From Amycolatopsis sp. CA-128772 (GTDB lineage: Bacteria; Actinomycetota; Actinomycetes; Mycobacteriales; Pseudonocardiaceae), in NCBI RefSeq assembly GCF_002904295.1, contig NZ_PPHG01000066.1, forward strand, positions 110,473 through 174,472: a stretch of 64,000 nt of DNA, read 5' to 3'. Below the pieces are notes generated by a model that worked only from the letters and a program-made list of their open reading frames with translations, was not told the DNA's origin and ran no database searches. A program made the translations under genes and the position numbers. This document shows positions 24,631-32,475 of the stretch, in pieces (within the stretch, counting starts at the first letter, position 1; each line of letters begins with the position of its first letter).

Positions 24631-24662
24631 TGCACCTTGATCACCGTCCGCGTCAAGGTGCA
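24631..24662. promoter_or_regulatory. Second perfect inverted repeat with TGCAC half-sites
   Basis: TGCACCTTGA (24631-24640) and TCAAGGTGCA (24653-24662) are perfectly complementary across 12 nt. With the preceding repeat, four TGCAC half-sites alternate in orientation between dtnK and the divergent Hsp70-like gene. It could be an auxiliary operator or part of the divergent promoter. Confidence 0.5.
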
Positions 24663-24682
24663 GTGACTTTCGCGGGTCCGCA

Positions 24683-24699
24683 CGCACGGTGACCGTGCG
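24683..24699. promoter_or_regulatory. Palindrome in front of the Hsp70-like gene
   Basis: CGCACGGT-G-ACCGTGCG is a perfect 8-bp-armed palindrome 54 nt upstream of the start at 24754. It may be a regulator site for the Hsp70-like gene; the regulator is unknown. Confidence 0.4.
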
Positions 24700-24753
24700 C
24701 ATGGCAGCATCACCGCGAGCGCCGTCAAGGCGTGTTTCGCGAAGGGGAGTGCT

Positions 24754-26607
24754 GTGCGGATCCTGTCCGTTGACCTCGGGACGTCCAACACCGTCGCCGT
24801 GCTTTCGGCGCACGGGATGCCGCCCCGGGTCGTCGAGGTGGACGGCTCGGCCAACATGCCGTCGGCGGTGTTCGCCACCGAAGAGGGCACGATCATGGTC
24901 GGCCGCGACGCCGAGCGCCGCGCCCGCCTCGACCCGACGCGCTTCGAACCGAACCCCAAGCGCCGCATCGACGAGCAGACCCTGCTGCTCGGCACCGACG
25001 TCGTCCCGGTGACCGAGGCGCTCGCCGCCATCCTGCGCCGGGTGCTCGAAGAGACGTCCCGCCAGCTCGGCGGCGACCAGCCCGACGAGGTCCGGCTGAC
25101 CCACCCCGCGCAGTGGGGCCACACCCGCCGCACCGTGCTGATGTCCGCCGCCCGGCTCGCCGGGATGGGCCCGAACATCCTGCTGGTGCCCGAGCCGGTC
25201 GCCGCGGCGGCGCACTTCGCCTCGTTCCCCGGCAAGGCGCTCGCCCCGGGCCAGGCGCTCGCGGTCTACGACCTCGGCGCGGGCACCTTCGACGTCGCCG
25301 TCGTCGGCGCCACCCAGAACGGGTTCACCGTGCTCGCCGAGGACGGCCTGCCCGACCTCGGCGGTCTCGACGTCGACCAGGCGCTGATGGTGCACGTCGG
25401 GCGCGAGGTCTCGCACTCCGACCCGCAGCGCTGGCAGCGGCTGCTGCGCCCGGAGTCGACCGCCGACCGGCGCACCCGGCGCGCGCTGCAGGAGGACGTC
25501 AAGGCGGCCAAGGAGGCGCTGTCGCGGCACCCGCAGACCGAGGTGCCGATGCCCGAGCCGTTCAAGGATGTCCTGGTCACCCGCAGTGAGCTGGAGGGCC
25601 TGGTGCGCCCGGCGATGCTGCGCAGCGTCGAGCTGCTGTCGCGGACGCTGCGCTCGTCCGGGCTGGCTCCGGACCGGCTGGCCGGCATCTACCTCGTCGG
25701 CGGGTCGAGCCGGCTGCCGCTGGTCGGCACCATGATCGCGGAGAAGCTCGGCGTCGTGCCGGGCAGCCTCGACCAGCCGGAGACGGCGGTCGCGCTCGGT
25801 GCCCAGCATGTGGCCCGCGACGGTCTCTCCGTGCGGACGCAAAACGTCGAAGGGGCGGTGGCCGCGGGGGCGCCGCCGCAGCACCGGCCGCAGTACTCGC
25901 CGCCGGCCCCTCCGCCGCCGCAGTACCCCGGTTACGCGCCGTCGAACTTCCCGCCCAGCGGCCCGCAGCCGATGCCGTCGAACTTCCCCGCGTACTCGCC
26001 CGCGCCGGAGCGGGCCGAGCCGAAATCCGGCGGCAGGAAGAAGCTGCTGATCGGGATCGCGGCCGCGGTCGTCGTGGCGCTGGCGGTGGGCCTGACGTTG
26101 TTCCTCACCTCGTCGTCTTCGGTGGCGACCTACACCGCGGACCAGTGCAGGACGCCGGGGCAGACGGACGACAAGGGCTTCACCGGCTGCCTGCGCCAGC
26201 TCGCCGGGAAGATCGCCGACACCGGCGACTGCAAACCTGGCATGGGCAACGGCCCGGCGGCGCCGGCGCAGCGCCTGGGGGCCTCGTCGACCTGCTCCGC
26301 GCCGGGCCGGGCGGGCACCCAGGTGACCTACGTCCACGGCGACAACGCCGACACGCTCAAGCAGTACACCGACGGCCTGCTCACCTCGGCGGGCGGTGAC
26401 CGCACCGAGGCCGACTGGGGCGGCAACGGGCTCAAGGGGCACTACTCGTCGGCCGCGGGCAAGACGTCGGCGGTGCTGGTGTTCACGGTGGCGGACCGGC
26501 CGCTGGCCGGGTTCATCTACCAGCTGAACACCAACGACCAGGCGGCGGCGACCACGCCCGGCACGCTGGCCGACTACTTCGAGGCGAGCGTCCAGCCGGG
26601 GGAGTAG
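24754..26607 (+). CDS. Membrane-anchored Hsp70-like protein
   Basis: 617 residues from GTG 24754 with GGGGAG just upstream. Residues 1-365 are an Hsp70/actin-type ATPase: 'VDLGTSNT' (phosphate 1), 'VYDLGAGTFDVAVV' near 170-185 (phosphate 2) and 'LVGGSSRLPLV' (adenosine) near 315. In place of the substrate-binding domain there is a Pro-rich linker (370-430), a positively charged 'SGGRKK', one transmembrane helix (431-452) and a ~165-residue extracytoplasmic domain with four cysteines. Topology is therefore ATPase inside, unknown domain outside. Such proteins occur in actinobacteria but have no settled function. It is divergent from the sugar-acid operon. Confidence 0.88.
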   Translation: MRILSVDLGTSNTVAVLSAHGMPPRVVEVDGSANMPSAVFATEEGTIMVGRDAERRARLDPTRFEPNPKRRIDEQTLLLGTDVVPVTEALAAILRRVLEETSRQLGGDQPDEVRLTHPAQWGHTRRTVLMSAARLAGMGPNILLVPEPVAAAAHFASFPGKALAPGQALAVYDLGAGTFDVAVVGATQNGFTVLAEDGLPDLGGLDVDQALMVHVGREVSHSDPQRWQRLLRPESTADRRTRRALQEDVKAAKEALSRHPQTEVPMPEPFKDVLVTRSELEGLVRPAMLRSVELLSRTLRSSGLAPDRLAGIYLVGGSSRLPLVGTMIAEKLGVVPGSLDQPETAVALGAQHVARDGLSVRTQNVEGAVAAGAPPQHRPQYSPPAPPPPQYPGYAPSNFPPSGPQPMPSNFPAYSPAPERAEPKSGGRKKLLIGIAAAVVVALAVGLTLFLTSSSSVATYTADQCRTPGQTDDKGFTGCLRQLAGKIADTGDCKPGMGNGPAAPAQRLGASSTCSAPGRAGTQVTYVHGDNADTLKQYTDGLLTSAGGDRTEADWGGNGLKGHYSSAAGKTSAVLVFTVADRPLAGFIYQLNTNDQAAATTPGTLADYFEASVQPGE

Positions 26608-26639
26608 ACGGCGCGAACGGAGCTTTCGCGCCCGCCGGT

Positions 26640-26645
26640 TAGAGT
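26640..26645 (+). promoter_or_regulatory. -10 box of a probable leaderless mRNA (DUF3046 gene)
   Basis: TAGAGT, 7 nt, then ATG 26653. No Shine-Dalgarno sequence is present. Confidence 0.5.
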
Positions 26646-26652
26646 GGGTCCG

Positions 26653-26847
26653 ATGCGGATCACGGTTTTCCGGCGGCTGATGGCCGACGAGTTCGGCTCC
26701 GGGCGGGCCCAGGTGCTGGCCCGGGACCACGTGCTCAGCGGGCTCGGCGGCCGCACCGTAGACCAGGCGCTGACCGCGGGAATTCCGGCGAAGGAGATCT
26801 GGCGCGAGGTCTGCGACGCCTTCGACGTCCCGGCTGAACGGCGTTGA
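26653..26847 (+). CDS. DUF3046 domain-containing protein
   Basis: 64 residues: MRITVFRRLMADEFGSG at the start, 'SGLGGRTVDQALTAGIPAKEIWREVCDAFDVP' to the end. DUF3046 proteins are small actinobacterial proteins almost always encoded just upstream of recA (Rv2738c in M. tuberculosis), as here. Function is unknown. The leaderless spacing (TAGAGT, 7 nt) fixes ATG 26653. Confidence 0.9.
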   Translation: MRITVFRRLMADEFGSGRAQVLARDHVLSGLGGRTVDQALTAGIPAKEIWREVCDAFDVPAERR

Positions 26848-26919
26848 CCTGGGCGGACACGCACGGGTCCTGACCCGGGCGGGCGAAAATCCTAGCGCAA
26901 GGGTGTGTCGCTGACGACC

Positions 26920-26935
26920 TCGAACAGGTGTTCGT
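26920..26935 (+). promoter_or_regulatory. LexA (SOS) box upstream of recA
   Basis: TCGAAC-AGGT-GTTCGT matches the actinobacterial SOS box TCGAAC-N4-GTTCGA at all but the last base. It lies 150 nt upstream of recA, as in mycobacteria. Confidence 0.88.
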
Positions 26936-26992
26936 CTATGGTGTTGTCCACATCGGGTCCAGCGATCCACAGATTGGGCGCCGCGCCTGGAA

Positions 26993-27015
26993 TTGTCGGT
27001 CCCCGCCGCTAGCGT
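26993..27015 (+). promoter_or_regulatory. PafBC-type (RecA-NDp) promoter of recA
   Basis: TTGTCGGTC, 8 nt, TAGCGT. This follows the mycobacterial RecA-NDp consensus TTGTCRGTG-N8-TANNNT, with only the last G replaced by C. That promoter class is activated by PafBC after DNA damage independently of LexA. The predicted transcription start near 27021-27023 gives a 60-nt leader to recA. Confidence 0.75.
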
Positions 27016-27085
27016 CGGACCGGACAGCTGAAGAACCGACACAGAGCCCCCGAGACAGGGGCTTAGACCAGCGAGGTGGACTTCC

Positions 27086-28132
27086 ATGCCTGCAGCACCC
27101 GACAAGGACAAGGCGCTCGAGCTCGCGCTCGCGCAGATCGACAAGCAGTACGGCAAGGGCTCCGTGATGCGCCTCGGCGAGGACACCCGGCCGCCCATCG
27201 CCGTGATCCCCACCGGCTCGATCGCCCTCGACGTCGCGCTCGGCATCGGCGGCCTGCCCCGGGGCCGGGTCATCGAGGTCTACGGGCCGGAATCCTCCGG
27301 TAAGACCACGGTCGCCCTGCACGCGGTGGCGAACGCGCAGCGCAACGGCGGCATCGCGGCGTTCATCGACGCGGAGCACGCGCTGGACCCGGACTACGCC
27401 AAGAAGCTCGGCGTCGACACCGACGCGCTGCTCGTCTCCCAGCCGGACACCGGTGAGCAGGCCCTGGAAATCGCGGACATGCTGGTCCGCTCGGGCGCGC
27501 TCGACATCCTGGTCATCGACTCCGTGGCCGCGCTCGTGCCCCGCGCCGAGATCGAGGGCGAAATGGGTGACTCGCACGTCGGCCTCCAGGCCCGGCTGAT
27601 GAGCCAGGCGCTGCGCAAGATGACCGGTGCGATGAACAACTCCGGCACCACCGCGATCTTCATCAACCAGCTGCGCGAGAAGATCGGCGTGATGTTCGGC
27701 TCCCCGGAGACCACCACCGGTGGCAAGGCGCTGAAGTTCTACGCGTCGGTCCGCCTGGACGTGCGCCGCATCGAGACGATGAAGGACGGCGGCGAGGCGG
27801 TCGGCAACCGGACCCGCGTCAAGGTCGTCAAGAACAAGATGGCCCCGCCCTTCAAGCAGGCCGAGTTCGACATCCTGTACGGCCACGGCATCTCCCGCGA
27901 GGGTTCGCTCATCGACATGGGTGTCGACCAGGGCATCCTGCGCAAGTCCGGCGCCTGGTACACCTACGAGGGCGACCAGCTCGGCCAGGGCAAGGAGAAC
28001 GCGCGGAAGTTCATGCGCGACAACCCGGACATCGCCAACGAGATCGAGAAGCGGATCAAGGAGAAGCTCGGCATCGGCCCGCAGCTCGACGCGGCCGGCA
28101 TCGAGCCCGTCCCGGCGCCGGTCGACTTCTGA
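27086..28132 (+). CDS. recA: Recombinase RecA
   Basis: 348 residues, no intein. RecA coats single-stranded DNA, catalyses strand exchange and triggers LexA self-cleavage. Visible are the Walker A box GPESSGKT (67-74), Walker B 'LDILVIDSVAALVP', loop 1 'EIEGEMGDSHVGLQARLMSQALRKM' and loop 2 'INQLREKIGVMFGSPETTTGGKALKFY'. The C-terminus ends in an acidic/proline stretch. It is preceded by a LexA box and a PafBC-type promoter and followed after 62 nt by recX. Confidence 0.98.
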   Translation: MPAAPDKDKALELALAQIDKQYGKGSVMRLGEDTRPPIAVIPTGSIALDVALGIGGLPRGRVIEVYGPESSGKTTVALHAVANAQRNGGIAAFIDAEHALDPDYAKKLGVDTDALLVSQPDTGEQALEIADMLVRSGALDILVIDSVAALVPRAEIEGEMGDSHVGLQARLMSQALRKMTGAMNNSGTTAIFINQLREKIGVMFGSPETTTGGKALKFYASVRLDVRRIETMKDGGEAVGNRTRVKVVKNKMAPPFKQAEFDILYGHGISREGSLIDMGVDQGILRKSGAWYTYEGDQLGQGKENARKFMRDNPDIANEIEKRIKEKLGIGPQLDAAGIEPVPAPVDF

Positions 28133-28194
28133 TCGTCCGGAGAGGGTGAGCCCGTCGCGGTCCGCGGTGGGCGTGAAGACGAGGAGAGACCCAG

Positions 28195-28740
28195 GTGGCC
28201 AGGGCGCCGAAGGTGCCGCCGGCCGAGCTGCCTCCGGAGGAGCGGTACAAGAAGGCCAAGGAGATCTGCTTCGATCTCCTGGCCGTGCGTGCGCGCACCC
28301 AAGAGGAGCTCCGGCAGGCTTTGCACCGCAAGGGGTTCGACGAGGAGACCAGCGAAACGCTGCTCGGCAAGCTCGACCGGGCCGGGCTGGTCAACGACGC
28401 GGAGTTCGCGGAACTGTGGGTGAAGTCCCGCCACGCGAACCAGGGCCTGTCCCGGACCGCGCTGGTGGCCGAGCTGCGGCGCAAGGGCGTCGACGACGAG
28501 ATCGCCGCGCAGGCGGCGGGTGAGGTCGACCGCGAGTCCGAGGAACAGATGGCCAGGGAACTGGTCCGCAAGCGCCTCGGATCGCTCGGCAACGTCGACG
28601 AACAGACCGCCCTGCGGCGGCTGCTCGGCTTCCTCGCGCGCAAGGGCTACCCGCAGGGGCTGGCGTACACCGTGATCAGGGAGGAGCTCCGCGAGTACGG
28701 TGCGGAGTCCACCCTGCTCGACGACGCCGTCATCGACTGA
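28195..28740 (+). CDS. recX: Regulatory protein RecX
   Basis: 181 residues from GTG 28195 with GAGGAGAG upstream. Three RecX helical repeats are visible: 'AKEICFDLLAVRARTQEELRQALHRKGFDEETSETLLGKLDRAGLVNDAEFAELWVKSRH', 'SRTALVAELRRKGVDDEIAAQA', and 'LRRLLGFLARKGYPQGLAYTVIREEL'. RecX binds RecA filaments and restrains them. It probably shares the recA transcript. Confidence 0.96.
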   Translation: MARAPKVPPAELPPEERYKKAKEICFDLLAVRARTQEELRQALHRKGFDEETSETLLGKLDRAGLVNDAEFAELWVKSRHANQGLSRTALVAELRRKGVDDEIAAQAAGEVDRESEEQMARELVRKRLGSLGNVDEQTALRRLLGFLARKGYPQGLAYTVIREELREYGAESTLLDDAVID

Positions 28741-28769
28741 TCGCGCCGGCCGTGCCCGGCAGCATGGGC

Positions 28770-28860
28770 GGCTCGCCGGGCGGCGAGCATCGGGCGGCTT
28801 GGCGAACGTCGGGCGGCCATGCGGGTTGATCGGCTCGCTGGGCGGCGAGCATCGGGTGGC
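28770..28860 (+). repeat. Two direct repeats with internal hairpins downstream of recX
   Basis: A 29-bp unit occurs at 28770-28798 and 28832-28860 with two differences. Each contains GCTCGCC-GGGC-GGCGAGC or its one-base variant, a 7-bp stem with a 4-nt loop. There is no T-run. They lie in the 222-nt gap between recX and the convergent MFS gene and may act as transcript-end structures. Confidence 0.6.
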
Positions 28861-28962
28861 GATGTGGGCTGAGCGGCTCGGCGATGCGGCTGGGCGGCTC
28901 CAGGCCGGGCGCGAGCGCGGGGGTCAGGCACCGCACTGCGCCGGCCGTGCCCGGTGCGGCGG

Positions 28963-30273
28963 TCAGTGGCGGACTTCTCCCGGCCGCGGCGCACTGCGTT
29001 CGGTGCGCGGAAACGTCGTGCCGCCCTGGGCGGGACGGTGGGCCGCCGGCACGCGGCGGTCCGAACGGTGCTTGCGGACCGCCAGCAGCAGCACCGCGAG
29101 CAGGCCCATCGCCACGCACGTCACCGCGGCCGTCAGCAGGAGGAACTCGTCCAGCTGACCGGCGGCCAGGTACGCGCCCAGGGCCACCGCGACCAGGGCG
29201 CAGACCGCGCGGTCCACAATGGACTCCATGGACAGGAGGGTCGCGCGGTAGCGGGAATCCGGGATGGAGTCGTTGAGCAGCTGCTTCTGGACCGGGAACG
29301 CGATGCCCGTGGCCACCGCGAACACGCACAGCAGCACCACCACCGGGAAGGAGCCCGCGAAGACCGTCGCGCCGAGGCACAGGGCCATCACGATCGTCAG
29401 GGAGAACACCGAACCGACCGGGCCGATCGCGCGGCGGAGGCGGTGGGGGCGGGCCGCGCCCAGGGCCTCGAAGACCGTCATCGCGGCCAGGACCGCGCCG
29501 TACCAGTTCACCGAGACGGGCTTCGACTCCAGGATCGGCTGGAACAGGTTCACCTGGCAGATGCGCACCAGCGTGAACATCGCGATGCCCTGCACCATCA
29601 GCAGCACCAGCCAGCGGGACGAGCGCAGCGCCGACAGGGCGCCGCCGACTCCGGCCAGCACCGAGGCCGTCTTGCCGGCCGCCCGGCGGCCGCCGGGGAT
29701 CGGGGGGAGCTTGCACGCGAAGGCCAGCGCGATGCCCGCGTTGATCGCCGTCAGCCAGTACGGAGAGGGGAGGCTCCACGACATCAGCAGGCCGATCACC
29801 GGCCAGCACACGATCTTGCCGACCAGGCTGTACGCGCGGCCGACACCCTCCACACGCAGGTAGTGTCCGCCCGCGCCGGATGCGTGCAGGTATTCGTACA
29901 GGTACGCGCTCTGCGCGCCGGACACCAGCGAGCGGGCCAGGGCGATCAGGATGAAGTGCACGAGGAAACCCGTGTACGAGCCCGAAAGCACCGGAACCAG
30001 GTTCGCCGCCACCAACACGCCGGCGCCGGCCGCCAGGGAGGTGCGGTAGTCGAAGCGGTCGGCGATCATCCCGGTCGGGATCTCCAGCAGGCAGAACACG
30101 ATGTAGTAGATGCTCTGGATGCCGAAGATCTCGCCGTCGGACAGCCCGGCGGCCTTCTGGTACTGGTAGAAGATCGGCACCCACAGCAGCAGGCCGAAGA
30201 AGAACTGGAACCCGTAGCTCAGCCGGACGGCGCGCTGAACGGCGGGTTTCGCGGGCAGGCGAAGGCCCAGCAT
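28963..30273 (-). CDS. MFS transporter
   Basis: 436 residues with about 12 hydrophobic helices. The N-terminal half contains 'IFGIQSIYYIVFCLLEIPTGMIADRFDYRTSLAAGAGVLVAANL', with the MFS motif A-like 'GMIADRFDYR'. A basic cytoplasmic tail ends the protein. The substrate is unknown. GGGAG lies 8 nt before ATG 30273. It follows the PEP-dikinase-like gene by only 19 nt, so the two probably form an operon; export of a product phosphorylated or protected by that enzyme is one possibility (inference). Confidence 0.85.
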   Translation of the reverse strand: MLGLRLPAKPAVQRAVRLSYGFQFFFGLLLWVPIFYQYQKAAGLSDGEIFGIQSIYYIVFCLLEIPTGMIADRFDYRTSLAAGAGVLVAANLVPVLSGSYTGFLVHFILIALARSLVSGAQSAYLYEYLHASGAGGHYLRVEGVGRAYSLVGKIVCWPVIGLLMSWSLPSPYWLTAINAGIALAFACKLPPIPGGRRAAGKTASVLAGVGGALSALRSSRWLVLLMVQGIAMFTLVRICQVNLFQPILESKPVSVNWYGAVLAAMTVFEALGAARPHRLRRAIGPVGSVFSLTIVMALCLGATVFAGSFPVVVLLCVFAVATGIAFPVQKQLLNDSIPDSRYRATLLSMESIVDRAVCALVAVALGAYLAAGQLDEFLLLTAAVTCVAMGLLAVLLLAVRKHRSDRRVPAAHRPAQGGTTFPRTERSAPRPGEVRH

Positions 30274-30292
30274 GGTCGTGTCTCCCGGGAGG

Positions 30293-32260
30293 TCAGGCCG
30301 AATAGGGGCGCAGCTGCACGAGGTGGAGGTGGTCGCCGTCGGCGAGCCACTCGACGTCCACCGGCGAGTCGAACGTGTAGTCGGGCGAGAAGTGGCCCTG
30401 CAGCAGGCGGCCGGCGATCGCCAGCCGCTGCAGCTGGTCGTGGCCCCGCGAGTCGAGGTCCGCGGGCGCGTCGCCCAGTGACACCGTGCGGCCGCCGCCC
30501 TCGACCGTCGAGTACAGGTACTGCATCGGCAGGGCCGAGCCGTCGACGACGTCGGTGACGCGTGGTGACACGTTGACGTACACCGTGCGGAAGTCCGCGC
30601 GGTTCATCGGGTTCGTCGTCACCAGTACCCCGCCGAAGTCCGCCGCGACCTGCTCCTGGATGACGACGCCCATGTAGCACTCGTCGAGGGAGATCCCGGC
30701 CTGCTGCCGCAGCCGGACGCTGCGCATCGACACCAGCGACGCCCACACTTCCTTGACGCTGGCGAAGATGCGCTCGGCCGTGGTGACGTGGTTGAGCGAC
30801 TCGTAGATCCCGGCGGCCGAGAACCCGGCGAGGTCTTCGGCGTTGGACGAACTCCGCACGACGAACGCCCGGACCCCGGCCAGCTGCGACACGAGCGCCG
30901 AGTCGATCTCGCCGGCGAGCGCGCCCGGCATGCGCGCCGACCGGATCAGCCCCTGCAGCTCGACGCACAGCGGCTCGATCTCCCGCGCGTCGAGCTCCAG
31001 GGCCATCTTCAGCTTGCCGATGGCCTGCTGGATCCGCGGCGACGACTCCAGGAACCGCCGTTGCAGCGAGAACGGCAGCGCGATGCCCCGCGGCACGCGG
31101 ACGTGCTCGTCGAGCAGCCGGCGGGCCGCGGCGCCCAGGTCGGCGTCCGCCGGAACGTCCAGCAGGCGGGCCAGGTACGGCAGCAGGTTGTCCCGCGGCG
31201 GCCGCGGCACCCGGTAGAACCCGAGCAGCCGTTCCGAACCGGCGGCCAGGACGTGGTGCAGCTCGCCCAGGTTGGCCGCCTTCGTGCCGTAGCGGTGCCG
31301 GTCGGCCCCGCGCAGCCGCGCGAGGTTCACGATCGGGCTGTGGTCGGCCTCCGGCTGCTCCAGCGTCACGCGCTGGGCGTACCAGGACGGCGGCGCCGCG
31401 TCCGCCGGCTCGCCGATCTCCCGCAGGGCGAACCCCCGGGCGTCGACCGTGTACTCGACCCACTTGCCGTCGAGGCCGCGGCGCTCGATCTCGGCCAGGG
31501 CGCCGAGCTGGACGGCGTTCGGGATCTGCCAGCCGGTCGCGAGGACGTTGGTGTGCGACAACGGCGTCGTGTGCCGGGCGTTGACGATCCCCGACAGCCG
31601 CGGGATGTCGTCCGGCACGCGGTCCATCACGATGATGTCCGTCCAGTCCAGCGTCGCGGCCCGGTACTCGGCCTCGGTGCGGAACGCGCGCAGCCGCCCG
31701 GTGGCCGTGCCCGGGTTCAGCGCCACGAACGGCGCCGCGGAGAACAGCTCGTGCGCGAAGACGCGGGGCAGCTCGCTCGCCGGGATCTCCCGGACGAGCC
31801 GCTCCTGCCGCTGGTTGGCCGGCTTGAACACCAGCGGCAGCGCCGGGTCGACGTACTGCGTGACGAACGCGTGGAACTCGCGGATCAGCTCGGCCGGCAT
31901 GGTGTCGACCTCGACCGTTTCCAGCGAAAGCAGCTGCGGGTGCAGCGAAAGAATGCCGAGGAGGAACCGGCGGTCCGGCGCGTGGTAGAAGGTTTCGTTG
32001 TACGAATCGATCTCCGCGCGCACGCGTTCTTCGGGGACGCCGAGGATCTCTTCGCCGATATAGATCGCGTGAAAGGAATGCCGCGCGTGGTTCAGGAAGT
32101 GGATCTTCGCCTGCTCGCGGTCGACCACGACCTTGACGAAGGAATAGCCGCCGAGGGTGCCGCCCAGCTGGTGGAGTGCGGACAGGGAAAGGCGGGCGCC
32201 GACCAGGGCGGCGACCGTCTCGGAGGCAGGGCTGAGGGTGACCACGCTGGTCAGGGACAC
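30293..32260 (-). CDS. PEP/pyruvate-binding (PPDK N-terminal-like) protein with unusual domain order
   Basis: 655 residues from GTG 32260, chosen because AGGAG lies 6 nt upstream. Residues ~325-655 are the ATP-grasp domain of PEP synthase/PPDK-type dikinases: 'YGTKAANLGEL', 'AFVVRSSSNAEDLAGFSAAGIYES', 'ECYMGVVIQEQVAADFGGVLVTTNP', 'DVEWLADGDHLHLVQLRP'. Upstream, residues ~205-250 look like the swivelling phosphohistidine domain ('SGIVNARHTTPLSHTNVLATGWQIPN', His ~236). That order, His domain before ATP-grasp, is the reverse of PpsA and PPDK and like glucan water dikinases. Residues 1-200 are not recognised. The substrate is unknown; it is co-transcribed with an MFS gene. Confidence 0.8.
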   Translation of the reverse strand: MSLTSVVTLSPASETVAALVGARLSLSALHQLGGTLGGYSFVKVVVDREQAKIHFLNHARHSFHAIYIGEEILGVPEERVRAEIDSYNETFYHAPDRRFLLGILSLHPQLLSLETVEVDTMPAELIREFHAFVTQYVDPALPLVFKPANQRQERLVREIPASELPRVFAHELFSAAPFVALNPGTATGRLRAFRTEAEYRAATLDWTDIIVMDRVPDDIPRLSGIVNARHTTPLSHTNVLATGWQIPNAVQLGALAEIERRGLDGKWVEYTVDARGFALREIGEPADAAPPSWYAQRVTLEQPEADHSPIVNLARLRGADRHRYGTKAANLGELHHVLAAGSERLLGFYRVPRPPRDNLLPYLARLLDVPADADLGAAARRLLDEHVRVPRGIALPFSLQRRFLESSPRIQQAIGKLKMALELDAREIEPLCVELQGLIRSARMPGALAGEIDSALVSQLAGVRAFVVRSSSNAEDLAGFSAAGIYESLNHVTTAERIFASVKEVWASLVSMRSVRLRQQAGISLDECYMGVVIQEQVAADFGGVLVTTNPMNRADFRTVYVNVSPRVTDVVDGSALPMQYLYSTVEGGGRTVSLGDAPADLDSRGHDQLQRLAIAGRLLQGHFSPDYTFDSPVDVEWLADGDHLHLVQLRPYSA

Positions 32261-32383
32261 GGATTCTCCTCGCTGGAAATAGCGAAGAGGAACGATAACA
32301 GGCCGGTTAACCGCCCATCTGCGCGGTGAATGGGCCATTCAGCGGGACGGGTCCGGTTCCCATGACGGGCGCCACACCCGCTC

Positions 32384-32417
32384 GGAGCACCGTTCCAGCG
32401 CGCTGGAACGGTGCTCC
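32384..32417 (-). terminator. Perfect 34-bp palindrome, probable terminator of edd-eda
   Basis: The 17-bp arms GGAGCACCGTTCCAGCG (32384-32400) and CGCTGGAACGGTGCTCC (32401-32417) are perfectly complementary with no spacer. It lies 59 nt after the eda stop. There is no long T-run, so it may be a hairpin-only terminator or a protein site. Confidence 0.55.
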
Positions 32418-32475
32418 CGGGATGCGGACGCCGTTTCCGCCGTTCGGGTGCGAGAATGACGCCGCGTGATCTCCG

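Noticed and set aside
30293..32260. Considered rifampin phosphotransferase as the identity of the PEP-dikinase-like gene
   Set aside because: Rifampin phosphotransferase has ATP-grasp first and the His domain last; here the order is reversed and the N-terminal region does not match.
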